In this document: piece by piece, positions 45,999 through 55,475 of the stretch
How positions within the stretch are numbered: position 1 is the first letter of the stretch
Layout: each line of letters starts with the position of its first letter
Source: an uncultured Pelagibacteraceae bacterium
GTDB lineage: Bacteria; Pseudomonadota; Alphaproteobacteria; Pelagibacterales; Pelagibacteraceae
DNA: 64,000 nucleotides
Direction: 5' to 3'
Assembly: GCA_902618695.1 (NCBI GenBank)
Contig: CACNCB010000004.1
Location: 17,144 to 81,143, forward strand
Made by a program: the position numbers and the translations under genes
The notes under the pieces: model-generated
Databases searched by the model: none
Seen by the model: only the letters and a program-made list of their open reading frames with translations
What the model was told of the DNA's origin: nothing

Positions 45999-48417
45999 AA
46001 TTTTAAAGTATTTTATAATAATACTTTCATTATTAGTTATTTTCATAATTTATATTAGTAAAGTCGGTGTAGAGACACATAAATTTAATGATCAAATTAA
46101 AAATAAAATATCACAAATAAATAAAAACATAGAGATAGATTTAAAAAAAATTAAATTAACTCTTGATCCTTTTAAATTAAAAATTAATGCAAAAACAATT
46201 GGTACCACAATATATTTTTCAAAAAAACCTTTAGCATTAGAAAGCATTAAAACGCAAGTTTCGATCAGTTCTTTAATTAAAAATAAGATTTCATCGTCAA
46301 ATATAGAGGTAACAACTAAGTCAATATTATTAAATGATTTAATTAAATTTATTCGGACCACAAATAATAAACCTGAATTATTTATATTAGAAAAAATTGT
46401 AAAAAAAGGTCATGTAATTATAGATCTGAGTTTGAATATTGATGAAAATGGTAAACTTAAAAATGATTATAAAATTGAAGGTTTGATAAAAGATGCAAGC
46501 ATTAATTTTTTAAATAGAGCAAATTTTAAAAACATAAATTTTAATTTCAATTTTCGAAAAGATAATTATCTTTTTAACGAAATAAATTTTAAAGCAGATG
46601 AAGTAAATTTTACCTCAAAAAAATTAAACATAAAAAAGAAAAAAGACATTTTTTTAGTTGATGCTATTGTTGAAAACGATCAGTCAAGTTTAAATTCAAA
46701 TATATTAAAACTATTAAATTTAAGTTTCGAAAATATAATTGTTGATGATGCTAAATTTAAAACAAATAATAAATTTTCTTTAGAAATAGATGAAAAATTT
46801 AAAGTTAAAAATATTATATTAAGTTCTGATATTAACATTACTCAGCTAAAATATAAAAAATTAAAAGTAATTAGTAATTATTTTCCAGAAGTTGATGATT
46901 TAATTTTACTAGATAATCATAAATTAAAATTAAATTATAAGAATAACATTTTATTAATTAATGGTGAAGGACAAATTCAATTAAATACTCATGAGGTAGA
47001 TGAAATTAAATATTTAATAAAGAAAAAAGATAAGGATTTAAGTATAGTTTCAGAATTATCTTTAAAAAATATAGTTTTAGAGCAAAAAGATTTTTTAAAA
47101 ATTTTTTTCCCTCAAACTAATAAAAATATTAATTTTAGTAATCAAAAATTAAAAATTAATTTTAAAAATAACAATCTAACCCTTTCAGGTGCTGGAAAAT
47201 TTAAAATCGAAAAAGATTTTGAAGAAATTGATTATTTTATTGAGAAAAAAGAAAATAAAATAATTTTTAATACTAATTTAAACTTAAAAAATACAAAATT
47301 TAAAATTGATAATATTAATTATATAAAAAAAGATAAAAGTAAAATGAACCTTCTAATTAATGGTGAGCTAAAAAGTAATAGAAATCTAAATATAAGTAAA
47401 TTTATTATTAATGAAGAAAATAATAATATTAAAATTAAGAATTTATCTCTTAATAATTCTAATCAAATAATAAAAATTGATCAGGCAAATTTTAATTATT
47501 TAGATACAGAAAATAAGAAAAATAATTACAATATTAAAAAGATAGATGGTCAAAATTATTTAATTGATGGCGTTTTATTTAATGCAAATTCTTTAATTTC
47601 GAATTTACTAGATACCGATGATAAAAAAGAAAACAATCTTTTTGAAAATGACGTAAGTATTAAGCTAAATTTTCAAGAAATTTACTTTGATAAAATACAC
47701 TTTGTTAAGGATTTAAATGGAAAGATAAACATTATTAATAATAAAGTAAAAGAAGCAGATATTTTGGCCTTTTACAACAATTCACAAAATATAAAATTCA
47801 CAATTAAAACAAATGATCAAGGTGAAAAAATTACCACTCTTTACTCATCTAAGGCAAAACCGTTAGTAGATAGATATAAATTTATTAAAGGATTTAAAGA
47901 TGATAAAGAAGGATTTTTAGACTTTTACTCTTTAAAAAAAGACGGTGTTTCAACTTCTAAATTAGTAATTGATAATTTTAAAGTTAAAGAAATTCCAGCA
48001 CTAGCCAAGTTGCTGGCTCTTGCGTCTCTTCAAGGTGTGGCTGATTTACTAACTGGAGAGGGGATTAGGTTTACAGATTTAGAAATGAATTTTACTAATC
48101 AAGATAAACTTATGAATATTCAAGAGTTATATGCTATTGGTCCAGCAATATCTATTTTATTGGAAGGATACATTCAGGAGAGTGAATTAATCAGTTTAAG
48201 AGGAACCTTGGTTCCAGCTACAACAATTAACAGAACTATTGCCTCGATACCTTTGCTTGGAAATTTGTTGATTGGAAAGAAAGTTGGTGATGGTGTTTTT
48301 GGAGTTAGCTTTAAAATTAAAGGTCCCCCTACAGATTTAGAAACTACTGTAAACCCTATAAAAACTTTAACACCTAGATTTATTACTAGAACTTTAGAAA
48401 AAATTAAAAAAAATTAA
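45988..48417 (+). CDS. AsmA/YhdP-like large envelope protein
   Basis: An 809-aa protein with a single N-terminal membrane anchor (residues 4-24) and a long periplasmic, beta-strand-rich region with repeated N-I-x-F/L-x-N patterns. The C-terminal part, with LAKLLALASLQGVADLLTGEG, VPATTINRTIASIPLLGNLL and FKIKGPPTDLETTVNP, matches the AsmA-like C-terminal domain of YhdP/TamB-type bridge proteins proposed to move phospholipids to the outer membrane. The extreme Lys/Asn/Ile content reflects the base composition. It shares the TTAA double stop with tyrS. Confidence 0.82.
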   Translation: MINKILKYFIIILSLLVIFIIYISKVGVETHKFNDQIKNKISQINKNIEIDLKKIKLTLDPFKLKINAKTIGTTIYFSKKPLALESIKTQVSISSLIKNKISSSNIEVTTKSILLNDLIKFIRTTNNKPELFILEKIVKKGHVIIDLSLNIDENGKLKNDYKIEGLIKDASINFLNRANFKNINFNFNFRKDNYLFNEINFKADEVNFTSKKLNIKKKKDIFLVDAIVENDQSSLNSNILKLLNLSFENIIVDDAKFKTNNKFSLEIDEKFKVKNIILSSDINITQLKYKKLKVISNYFPEVDDLILLDNHKLKLNYKNNILLINGEGQIQLNTHEVDEIKYLIKKKDKDLSIVSELSLKNIVLEQKDFLKIFFPQTNKNINFSNQKLKINFKNNNLTLSGAGKFKIEKDFEEIDYFIEKKENKIIFNTNLNLKNTKFKIDNINYIKKDKSKMNLLINGELKSNRNLNISKFIINEENNNIKIKNLSLNNSNQIIKIDQANFNYLDTENKKNNYNIKKIDGQNYLIDGVLFNANSLISNLLDTDDKKENNLFENDVSIKLNFQEIYFDKIHFVKDLNGKINIINNKVKEADILAFYNNSQNIKFTIKTNDQGEKITTLYSSKAKPLVDRYKFIKGFKDDKEGFLDFYSLKKDGVSTSKLVIDNFKVKEIPALAKLLALASLQGVADLLTGEGIRFTDLEMNFTNQDKLMNIQELYAIGPAISILLEGYIQESELISLRGTLVPATTINRTIASIPLLGNLLIGKKVGDGVFGVSFKIKGPPTDLETTVNPIKTLTPRFITRTLEKIKKN

Positions 48418-49643
48418 TTTAATTCTATTTTAATATGCCTTTTTTTTCCAAGGGAAAGTTTAAGATAGTTGTCTTTAAATAAATTTTTATTAATCTCAAA
48501 TTTTTCGTCTGGAACAATATCGTCATTTATTTTAACTGCATTCCCTTTTAAAAGTCTTCTGATTTCACTCTTAGAGTTTTCTAATTTAGACAACAAAACA
48601 AGGTCTATTATATTAATTTTTTTCTCTATTTTCTTAGAATGAATACTTACTTTTGGCAAGTTTGCACCAAGAGAATTCCCTGAAAAAGCTTCTTTTGCTG
48701 CTTGTTCAGAATTTTTAGCTGCGTCCTTTCCATGCAACATTTCTGTAGTTTTATTAGCAAGCAGTATTTTTAATTCATTTATATCTTTATCTTTAATTTT
48801 TTCTATTTCATTAATTTCAATTTCAGTAAACATTTTTAAAAATTTAATTACATCTCTATCATCAATATTTCTCCAAAACTGCCAATAATCATAAGCAGAT
48901 AAGTACTTTTCATCTAACCAAATAGCCCCACTTTCAGTTTTTCCCATTTTAACACCAGTTGCTAATGTAATTAATGGCGTTGTAAGACCAAAGGTTTGAT
49001 TATTTGAATATCTTTTTATAAGCTCAACTCCATTTACAATATTTCCCCATTGGTCTGAGCCCCCGATTTGTAAGACACAATTCTCTTTTTTATTTAATTC
49101 AAGAAAATCATATGCTTGTAAAATCATATAATTGAACTCCATATAGCTAAGCGACTGTTCTCTATCTAATCTAAGTTTAACACTATCAAATGTTAGCATT
49201 CTATTTATAGTGAAATGTTTTCCTATATCTCTCAAAAATGAAATATAATTTAATTCTTTAAGCCAAGTATAATTATTTACAAATATTGGTTTTGTTTTTG
49301 GATCATCATTATCTAAAAAAATTTTTAAAATATTTTTGATATTTTTAATATTTTTTTCTATCTCTTCTTCACCTAATATTTTTCTAGTTTTGTCTTTGCC
49401 AGAAGGGTCTCCAATTCTTGTAGTTCCTCCACCAAGCAAAACTATTGGTTGATGTCCATTTTTTTGAAGTAGTCGCAAACACATTATTTGCAATAAGCTA
49501 CCCACATGTAAGCTTTCAGCCGTACAATCAAAACCTATGTAACCTTTAATTTTTTCTTTGTCTAATTGTTTAGATAATTCATCTTCACTGGTGCATTGAT
49601 AGAAAAAACCTCTATCTTTAAATTCTTTTAAAAATTTATTCAT
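48414..49643 (-). CDS. tyrS: Tyrosyl-tRNA synthetase
   Basis: A 409-aa class I synthetase. The HIGH-type motif is the HVGS in DCTAESLHVGSLLQ near residue 47 and the KMSKS-type loop is KMGKTESG near residue 235. GGSDQWGNI is the tyrosine-binding region. A C-terminal S4 RNA-binding domain with SKSEIRRLLKGNAVKIND is present. Single-gene unit, divergent from anmK by 45 bases. Confidence 0.96.
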   Translation of the reverse strand: MNKFLKEFKDRGFFYQCTSEDELSKQLDKEKIKGYIGFDCTAESLHVGSLLQIMCLRLLQKNGHQPIVLLGGGTTRIGDPSGKDKTRKILGEEEIEKNIKNIKNILKIFLDNDDPKTKPIFVNNYTWLKELNYISFLRDIGKHFTINRMLTFDSVKLRLDREQSLSYMEFNYMILQAYDFLELNKKENCVLQIGGSDQWGNIVNGVELIKRYSNNQTFGLTTPLITLATGVKMGKTESGAIWLDEKYLSAYDYWQFWRNIDDRDVIKFLKMFTEIEINEIEKIKDKDINELKILLANKTTEMLHGKDAAKNSEQAAKEAFSGNSLGANLPKVSIHSKKIEKKINIIDLVLLSKLENSKSEIRRLLKGNAVKINDDIVPDEKFEINKNLFKDNYLKLSLGKKRHIKIELN

Positions 49644-49688
49644 AAGTTTATAGTTACAATATACAAATTTTTTTTAAAAAACATATTA

Positions 49689-50831
49689 ATGAAAAAAAAA
49701 TTTTATACGGCAATTGGATTGATGAGTGGAACATCTATGGACGGTGTTGATTTATCAATAATTAGTTCAGATGGATACGATGAATTTTCAAACATTTTAG
49801 ATGATTATTATGAGTATGATAAAAATCTTCAGGATAAGTTAGTTCGATTGAGAGATTTAGTCTTAACGAAGAAAGATCTTATACAAAATTCAGAAAAATT
49901 AAGAGAATTAGAGCGTAATTTAACTCTTTTTCATGCTGATGCAGTTAACCAATCATTAAAAAAATATAGAGATCCTATTGATTTGATAGGTTTTCATGGT
50001 CAAACAATCTTTCATAACCCACACGAGAAGATTACCAATCAATTAGGAGATGGGAAATTGTTATCTCAAATAATAAAAAAAAAAGTCATATATGATTTTA
50101 GACAAGCAGATATTCAAAATAATGGTCAAGGTGCACCTTTAACACCAATTTTTCATTATATTTTATCGAAAAAAATCAATCAAAATTTTAATATTAAGTT
50201 TCCAATTGGTTTCATAAATATTGGTGGTATTACAAATGTTACTAAAGTTATTAATGCCTCAGAAAATTTTCAAAATAACCTTTCTGCTTTTGATATAGGT
50301 CCTGGTAATTGTTTGATTAATGAATGGGTAAGAAATAATTCAAATAAAAAATTTGATAAAAATGGTGAACTGGCTAAGGCAGGGAAAGTTGATCAATTAA
50401 TTCTAAATCAGGCAATAGATAATTTTAAATTAAATTCTTATTCTCAGTCATTAGATATTAAAAATTTTGATGTATCCTTTGCAAGAGGCTTATCTTTAGA
50501 AGATGGCTGTGCTACAATTACTGATTTTACCGCATATTTGATTGCAGAAGGATTAAAATATATTAGTCAAAAAAATAGTATTACATTTTTACTTTGTGGT
50601 GGTGGTAGAAAAAATATCAAATTGTTTGACTGTATTAAATTTTATTTATCAAACGAAAATAATATTACTTTAGAACATATAGATAATTACAATTTAAAAG
50701 GTGATTATATTGAATCCCAAGCATTTGCATTTTTAGCTATAAGATCATTATTAAATTTACCAATCTCTTTTAGCTCCACAACTGGATGTAAAGAATTTAC
50801 AATTGGTGGAAAATTAGTAGAAAATTTTTAA
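49689..50831 (+). CDS. anmK: Anhydro-N-acetylmuramic acid kinase
   Basis: A 380-aa sugar kinase that recycles anhydro-MurNAc from peptidoglycan turnover to MurNAc-6-phosphate. It begins AIGLMSGTSMDGVDLSII, the family signature, followed by GFHGQTIFHNP, INIGGITNVT, AFDIGPGNCLIN and LLCGGGRKN. tyrS next to anmK is a common pair in alphaproteobacteria. Its stop shares TTAA with the convergent hydrolase gene. Confidence 0.95.
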   Translation: MKKKFYTAIGLMSGTSMDGVDLSIISSDGYDEFSNILDDYYEYDKNLQDKLVRLRDLVLTKKDLIQNSEKLRELERNLTLFHADAVNQSLKKYRDPIDLIGFHGQTIFHNPHEKITNQLGDGKLLSQIIKKKVIYDFRQADIQNNGQGAPLTPIFHYILSKKINQNFNIKFPIGFINIGGITNVTKVINASENFQNNLSAFDIGPGNCLINEWVRNNSNKKFDKNGELAKAGKVDQLILNQAIDNFKLNSYSQSLDIKNFDVSFARGLSLEDGCATITDFTAYLIAEGLKYISQKNSITFLLCGGGRKNIKLFDCIKFYLSNENNITLEHIDNYNLKGDYIESQAFAFLAIRSLLNLPISFSSTTGCKEFTIGGKLVENF

Positions 50832-51484
50832 TAAAGCGCTGTTTCTTTTTTTATATATTTATCAAGATGTTTAATTAAAGCAGCACTTGTCTTTGAAAAA
50901 AAGTGATTGGCATCAGATATTGCATTAAATTCTACTTTAATACCTTTTTGGGAACTTAATCTTTTGTTTAGCTCACTAAGATATTCAACTGGTACCAATT
51001 CATCTTTTTTACCATAAGCTACCAAACCAGAGGTTGGACACGGAGATAAAAAAGAAAAATCATAAACATTTGGTTGAGGTGAAATGGCAATAAACCTGTT
51101 TATTTCTGGTCTCCTCATTAATAATTGCATTGCAATTAATGATCCAAATGAAAATCCTGACACCCAACATTGAGAGTTATCAAAATTTTCTCTTTCCAAC
51201 CAGTCCAATGCTGCTGCAGCATCGGCAAGTTCACCTTGACCATTATCAAATTCCCCATCGCTTTTACCAACACCTCTAAAATTTACTCTACAAACTGAAA
51301 AATCGTTATCCATAAAAGTATGAAAAGTGTCTACCACAACTTTATTATTCATTGTTCCTCCATACTGAGGGTGAGGCTGCAATACTAAAGCAATTGGAGA
51401 TGTATTTTTTTTACTCTTATAATATTTAGCTTCTAGCCTTCCAGCAGGGCCAGGTATAAATATTTCTAAAATTTTGCTATCCAT
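50828..51484 (-). CDS. Small alpha/beta hydrolase
   Basis: A 218-aa hydrolase of the dienelactone-hydrolase-like/YqiA-type group. HPQYGGTMNNKVV gives the oxyanion region, RGVGKSDGEFDNGQGE follows, the nucleophile elbow is SGFSFGSLIA near residue 112, and the catalytic Asp and His lie in YGKKDELVP and SDANHFFS. Substrate unknown. It is divergent from the iscR-suf operon, a neighbour relation also seen in other alphaproteobacteria. Confidence 0.85.
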   Translation of the reverse strand: MDSKILEIFIPGPAGRLEAKYYKSKKNTSPIALVLQPHPQYGGTMNNKVVVDTFHTFMDNDFSVCRVNFRGVGKSDGEFDNGQGELADAAAALDWLERENFDNSQCWVSGFSFGSLIAMQLLMRRPEINRFIAISPQPNVYDFSFLSPCPTSGLVAYGKKDELVPVEYLSELNKRLSSQKGIKVEFNAISDANHFFSKTSAALIKHLDKYIKKETALY

Positions 51485-51566
51485 AAGCGATATTGATTAT
51501 TATTCTCAAAAAAAATGTACGTTTATCACAAGTCAGCGACAATATGATAGTTTTTTTTTAAACTCT

Positions 51567-51591
51567 AAACTTGACCAATTTAGTCAAGTAT
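51567..51591. promoter_or_regulatory. IscR type-1-like operator of the iscR-suf operon
   Basis: A 25-base site built on the perfect inverted repeat CTTGAC / GTCAAG. It fits the E. coli IscR type-1 consensus as I recall it at all but two positions. It covers the -35 hexamer and spacer of the predicted promoter, as expected for autorepression by [2Fe-2S]-IscR. Confidence 0.8.
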
Positions 51592-51598
51592 GTATAAA
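51571..51598 (+). promoter_or_regulatory. Predicted promoter of the iscR-suf operon
   Basis: -35 TTGACC (51571-51576) and -10 TATAAA (51593-51598) with a 16-base spacer. Transcription would start near 51605, leaving a short leader containing AAGGG ahead of the iscR ATG. Confidence 0.7.
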
Positions 51599-51621
51599 AA
51601 CGCACATTTTAAGGGTAAAAT

Positions 51622-52047
51622 ATGAAACTCACATCAAAAGGCAGATATGCTGTAATGGCATTAGTGGATTTAGCTAGGTTCGACAATATCAATCCAGTAT
51701 CACTAAGAGATATATCATTGAGGCAAGGTATATCTTTAGATTACCTAGAGCAAATCTTTTCTAAATTAAAAAAAAACGAAATTGTTAAAAGTATAAGAGG
51801 AACGCAGGGAGGGTACGTTCTTAATAAAAACCCAAACGATATTAAATTAACAAATATTTTTCACGCAGTAGATGAAAAAGTAAAAACTGTTCAATGTAAA
51901 AAAGAATCTAAAAAAGGATGTAACGGTAAAGCAACGAAGTGTATTACTCATAATCTATGGGATGAATTAGAAATACACATAAATTCATTTTTTGAAAATA
52001 AAAGCTTAAAAGATTTATTAAATAATAATAAAGAAACAAGAGTTTAA
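51622..52047 (+). CDS. iscR: Rrf2-family Fe-S regulator IscR
   Basis: A 141-aa winged-helix regulator. The start [18 protein letters not shown] is that of IscR. Three cysteines that can hold a [2Fe-2S] cluster are Cys92, Cys100 and Cys107, with His110 in the [10 protein letters not shown] segment that normally supplies the His ligand. The spacing between cysteines (7 and 6 intervening residues) is longer than in E. coli IscR (5 and 5). First gene of the suf operon, under an operator of its own type; 1 base before sufB. Confidence 0.92.
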   Translation: MKLTSKGRYAVMALVDLARFDNINPVSLRDISLRQGISLDYLEQIFSKLKKNEIVKSIRGTQGGYVLNKNPNDIKLTNIFHAVDEKVKTVQCKKESKKGCNGKATKCITHNLWDELEIHINSFFENKSLKDLLNNNKETRV

Positions 52048-52048
52048 A

Positions 52049-53491
52049 ATGGATAACAGACAAAAAGAAATAAATAATTTAAAAGACTACAAATATGGTT
52101 TTTCAACAGATATAGAAAATATTCAAGCTCCAAAAGGTTTGAATGAAGATGTTATTAAATTTATTTCAAATATAAAAAAAGAACCTGCATGGATGCTTGA
52201 ATTCAGACTAAAAGCTTTTGAAAGATTTAAGGTATTAAGAGAACCGGATTGGCAGAAACCTAAATTTCCAAAGATAGATTATCAAGATTTATATTATTAC
52301 TCTGCTCCTAAAAGTATGAAAGATAAGCCAAAAAGCTTAGATGAACTGGATCCTAAACTTTTAGAAACTTATAAAAAACTTGGAATTCCTTTGCAAGAGC
52401 AAGCGAGATTAAATGGAATAGCTGTTGATGCTGTATTTGATTCAGTTTCTGTAGCTACTACTTTTAAAGATGAATTAACTAAACAAGGAATAATATTTTG
52501 CCCTATATCAGAGGCAATTCAAAATTACCCTGAATTAGTAAAAAAATATTTAGGATCTGTAATTCCAACAAGTGATCATTTTTTTGCAACATTAAATTCC
52601 GCAGTTTTTACAGATGGTTCTTTTGTATACATTCCAGAGGGTGTTAGATGTCCAATGGAACTATCAACTTATTTTAGGATTAATGCATCAAACACAGGAC
52701 AATTTGAAAGAACTTTAATCGTTGCAGACAAAGGAAGTTATGTAAGTTACCTAGAAGGATGTACAGCTCCAATGAGAGATGAAAATCAATTACATGCTGC
52801 TAATGTGGAATTAATTGCACTTGATGATGCGGAAATAAAATATTCAACAGTTCAAAATTGGTATCCAGGCGACAAAGATGGCAAAGGTGGGATTTATAAT
52901 TTTGTAACAAAAAGAGGTTTATGCAAAGGAAAAAATTCAAAAATTTCGTGGACACAAGTTGAAACAGGTTCTGCAATTACCTGGAAGTATCCTAGTTGCA
53001 TTCTTAAAGGAGATAATTCTGTTGGTGAGTTCTATTCAATAGCAATTACTAACAACCACCAAAAAGCAGATACAGGTACTAAAATGATACATCTAGGTAA
53101 AAATACTAAAAGTAAAATAATTTCGAAAGGAATATCAGCTGGGAGTTCAGATATGACTTACAGAGGTTTAGTTGATATTTCATCAAAAGCCAAAAATTCA
53201 ACTAATTATACTCAGTGTGACTCTTTATTAATGGGTAACAAATGTGGAGCTCACACTGTACCTTATATAAAAAATAAAAATTCTGACTCTAATATTGCTC
53301 ATGAGGCAACCACATCTAAGATTAGTGAAGAGCAGTTACATTATTGTCAGCAAAGAGGACTAAATCCAGAGGAAGCTGTTGGCTTGATTGTTAACGGTTT
53401 TTGTAAGGAAGTATTGCAACAATTGCCTATGGAATTCGCTGTAGAAGCCCAAAAACTTGTAGGTATCAGTCTGGAAGGAAGTGTTGGTTAA
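52049..53491 (+). CDS. sufB: Fe-S assembly scaffold SufB
   Basis: A 480-aa core subunit of the SufBC2D scaffold on which Fe-S clusters are built. Conserved segments include [46 protein letters not shown] and the C-terminal [20 protein letters not shown] with the cluster-building cysteine. Standard length. It overlaps no gene and is followed by sufC 1 base after its stop. Confidence 0.97.
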   Translation: MDNRQKEINNLKDYKYGFSTDIENIQAPKGLNEDVIKFISNIKKEPAWMLEFRLKAFERFKVLREPDWQKPKFPKIDYQDLYYYSAPKSMKDKPKSLDELDPKLLETYKKLGIPLQEQARLNGIAVDAVFDSVSVATTFKDELTKQGIIFCPISEAIQNYPELVKKYLGSVIPTSDHFFATLNSAVFTDGSFVYIPEGVRCPMELSTYFRINASNTGQFERTLIVADKGSYVSYLEGCTAPMRDENQLHAANVELIALDDAEIKYSTVQNWYPGDKDGKGGIYNFVTKRGLCKGKNSKISWTQVETGSAITWKYPSCILKGDNSVGEFYSIAITNNHQKADTGTKMIHLGKNTKSKIISKGISAGSSDMTYRGLVDISSKAKNSTNYTQCDSLLMGNKCGAHTVPYIKNKNSDSNIAHEATTSKISEEQLHYCQQRGLNPEEAVGLIVNGFCKEVLQQLPMEFAVEAQKLVGISLEGSVG

Positions 53492-53492
53492 T

Positions 53493-54227
53493 ATGCTGAA
53501 AATAAATAATTTAAATGCAACGATTGATAATAAGTCTATTTTAAACGGACTTTCCTTAGATATAAATCCCGGTGAAGTTCATGCAATTATGGGTCCTAAT
53601 GGATCTGGAAAAAGTACATTATCAAATATTCTATCTGGAAAAAAAGGGTACGAAGTTTCTGGGGAAGTTCTTTTTGAAGAAAAAGATTTATTTGAACTTG
53701 AAACAGAGGAAAGAGCACACAAGGGTATATTTTTAGCTTTCCAATATCCTTTAGAAATTCCAGGTGTAAATACAAATATATTTTTAAAAACTTCTTTAAA
53801 TGCTGTAAGAAAAGCTAGAGGCGAGAAAGAGCTTGATGCTATTGAATTTCTAAAGTTGGTGAAAGAAAAATCTAAAGAATTAAAATTTGATGAAGAAAAA
53901 TTAAATAGACAGTTAAATGTTGGATTTTCTGGAGGTGAAAAAAAGAAAAATGAAATTTTGCAAATGTCATTGTTAGCACCAAAATTATCAATTCTAGATG
54001 AAACTGATTCTGGTTTAGATATTGATGCCTTAAAGATTGTTGCAGATGGAGTTAATACATTAAGAGATAAAAATAATTCATTTTTAATAATTACACACTA
54101 CCAAAGATTGCTTGATTATATAAAACCTGACTTTGTTCATGTTTTAATGAATGGCAAAATTGTAAAATCTGGCGGTCCAGATTTAGCTTTAGAATTAGAA
54201 AAAAAAGGATATGAAAATTTTAATTAA
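53493..54227 (+). CDS. sufC: Fe-S assembly ATPase SufC
   Basis: A 244-aa ABC-type ATPase of the SufBCD complex. Walker A is GPNGSGKST, the signature loop is GFSGGEKKKNEI and Walker B is LSILDETDSGLDIDAL, the SufC-specific sequence. I start it at ATG 53493 just after the sufB stop; the frame opens 12 bases earlier at GTG 53481. Ends directly before sufD. Confidence 0.97.
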   Translation: MLKINNLNATIDNKSILNGLSLDINPGEVHAIMGPNGSGKSTLSNILSGKKGYEVSGEVLFEEKDLFELETEERAHKGIFLAFQYPLEIPGVNTNIFLKTSLNAVRKARGEKELDAIEFLKLVKEKSKELKFDEEKLNRQLNVGFSGGEKKKNEILQMSLLAPKLSILDETDSGLDIDALKIVADGVNTLRDKNNSFLIITHYQRLLDYIKPDFVHVLMNGKIVKSGGPDLALELEKKGYENFN

Positions 54228-55475
54228 ATGAAAGAACAATTACAAAAAGATTTTAATAGTAGCATTAAAAATTTAAGTTTATCTCAAAAAGATATTGAAA
54301 TAAAAAAATTTTGTTTAGACAATTTCATAGACAAAGGTTTTCCGAATAGAAAAGAGGAAGATTGGAAATTTTCAGATTTGAATCAAATAATAAAAAATAA
54401 TATTGGAGAACTTAGTTTCTATAATGATCAAACATCTACTAATAAGGTTGATACATCTGTGTTTGTAGATGGATTAGAGCATAATAAAATAGTTTTTATA
54501 AATGGTAGAATTGAAAAAATTGATTTTGAATATGAAAAAAAAGATCAAATAGAAATAATCGATCAATCAGAAACAATAAATGAATTTAAAAATAGTAATT
54601 CATTATCTGACTTGAATAATGCTTTTACTAATAAATGTTTTAAAATATTAGTAAAAAAAGGTTATCAATTAGTAAAACCTCTAATTATCTATCATACAAC
54701 AAATTCAAAAATTTGGTCTAAAAACATTAATTTACGACTTAATTTTGAACTAGATAAAGATAGTTCAATAAGATTAATTGATTTATTTAATGATACATCT
54801 GAGAAGAACTTCTTGAATATATTTTATAACTTTGAATTAAAAGAAAATGCAGTTTTAAAAAATTATAAAGTAGACAAATTTGAAAATAAAAATATTAAAT
54901 ATTCTTTTAACAATATCGATCAAGATAAGAATAGTATTTCAGAAACATTTATTCTATCCTCTGGATCAAATTTTTCTAAAAATGAGATAAATTGTAATTT
55001 AAATGGCATTTATGCATCAGCTTTCGTAAATGGTGTTTTTTCATTAAACAATGATAAACATCACGAAATCAGATCAATAATTAATCATCTAACAGAAAAT
55101 ACAAAAAGTTACCAACTAATTAAAAGTGTATTAGATGAAAGCTCAAAAGCAGTGTACCAAGGAAAAATTTTTGTAAATTCAGACGCTCAGAAAACTGATG
55201 GATACCAATTGAGTAAAGCAATATTGCTAAATAAAGAGTCAGAGTTTAATGCCAAGCCCGAATTAGAAATTTATGCTGATGATGTTAAATGTTCGCATGG
55301 TTCAGCCTCAGGTAGTTTAAATGAAGACTCAATATTTTATTTAATGTCTAGAGGTTTGAGTTATCAGCAATCAAGAGAGCTATTAATCAATGGTTTTCTG
55401 CTTGATGTTGTGGAAAAAGTTACTGACTCAGAAATAAAAAACTTAATAAAAAATATGATTGGTATTAAAGAATGA
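54228..55475 (+). CDS. sufD: Fe-S assembly protein SufD
   Basis: A 415-aa SufB paralogue. The N-terminal half is poorly conserved; FPNRKEEDWKFSDL is the typical SufD start. The C-terminal beta-helix has VYQGKIFVNSDAQKTDGYQ and ADDVKCSHGSASG with the conserved Cys and His, followed by YLMSRGLSYQQSRELLINGF. It overlaps sufS by 4 bases (ATGA). Confidence 0.95.
   Translation: MKEQLQKDFNSSIKNLSLSQKDIEIKKFCLDNFIDKGFPNRKEEDWKFSDLNQIIKNNIGELSFYNDQTSTNKVDTSVFVDGLEHNKIVFINGRIEKIDFEYEKKDQIEIIDQSETINEFKNSNSLSDLNNAFTNKCFKILVKKGYQLVKPLIIYHTTNSKIWSKNINLRLNFELDKDSSIRLIDLFNDTSEKNFLNIFYNFELKENAVLKNYKVDKFENKNIKYSFNNIDQDKNSISETFILSSGSNFSKNEINCNLNGIYASAFVNGVFSLNNDKHHEIRSIINHLTENTKSYQLIKSVLDESSKAVYQGKIFVNSDAQKTDGYQLSKAILLNKESEFNAKPELEIYADDVKCSHGSASGSLNEDSIFYLMSRGLSYQQSRELLINGFLLDVVEKVTDSEIKNLIKNMIGIKE

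Noticed and set aside
51551..51559. Runs of 8-9 identical A or T bases as phase-variable tracts
   Set aside because: Such runs occur throughout this AT-rich DNA, including inside housekeeping genes; no contingency-gene context.
51474..51677. A 67-codon frame over the iscR promoter
   Set aside because: It covers the operator and overlaps the start of iscR out of frame; no protein features.
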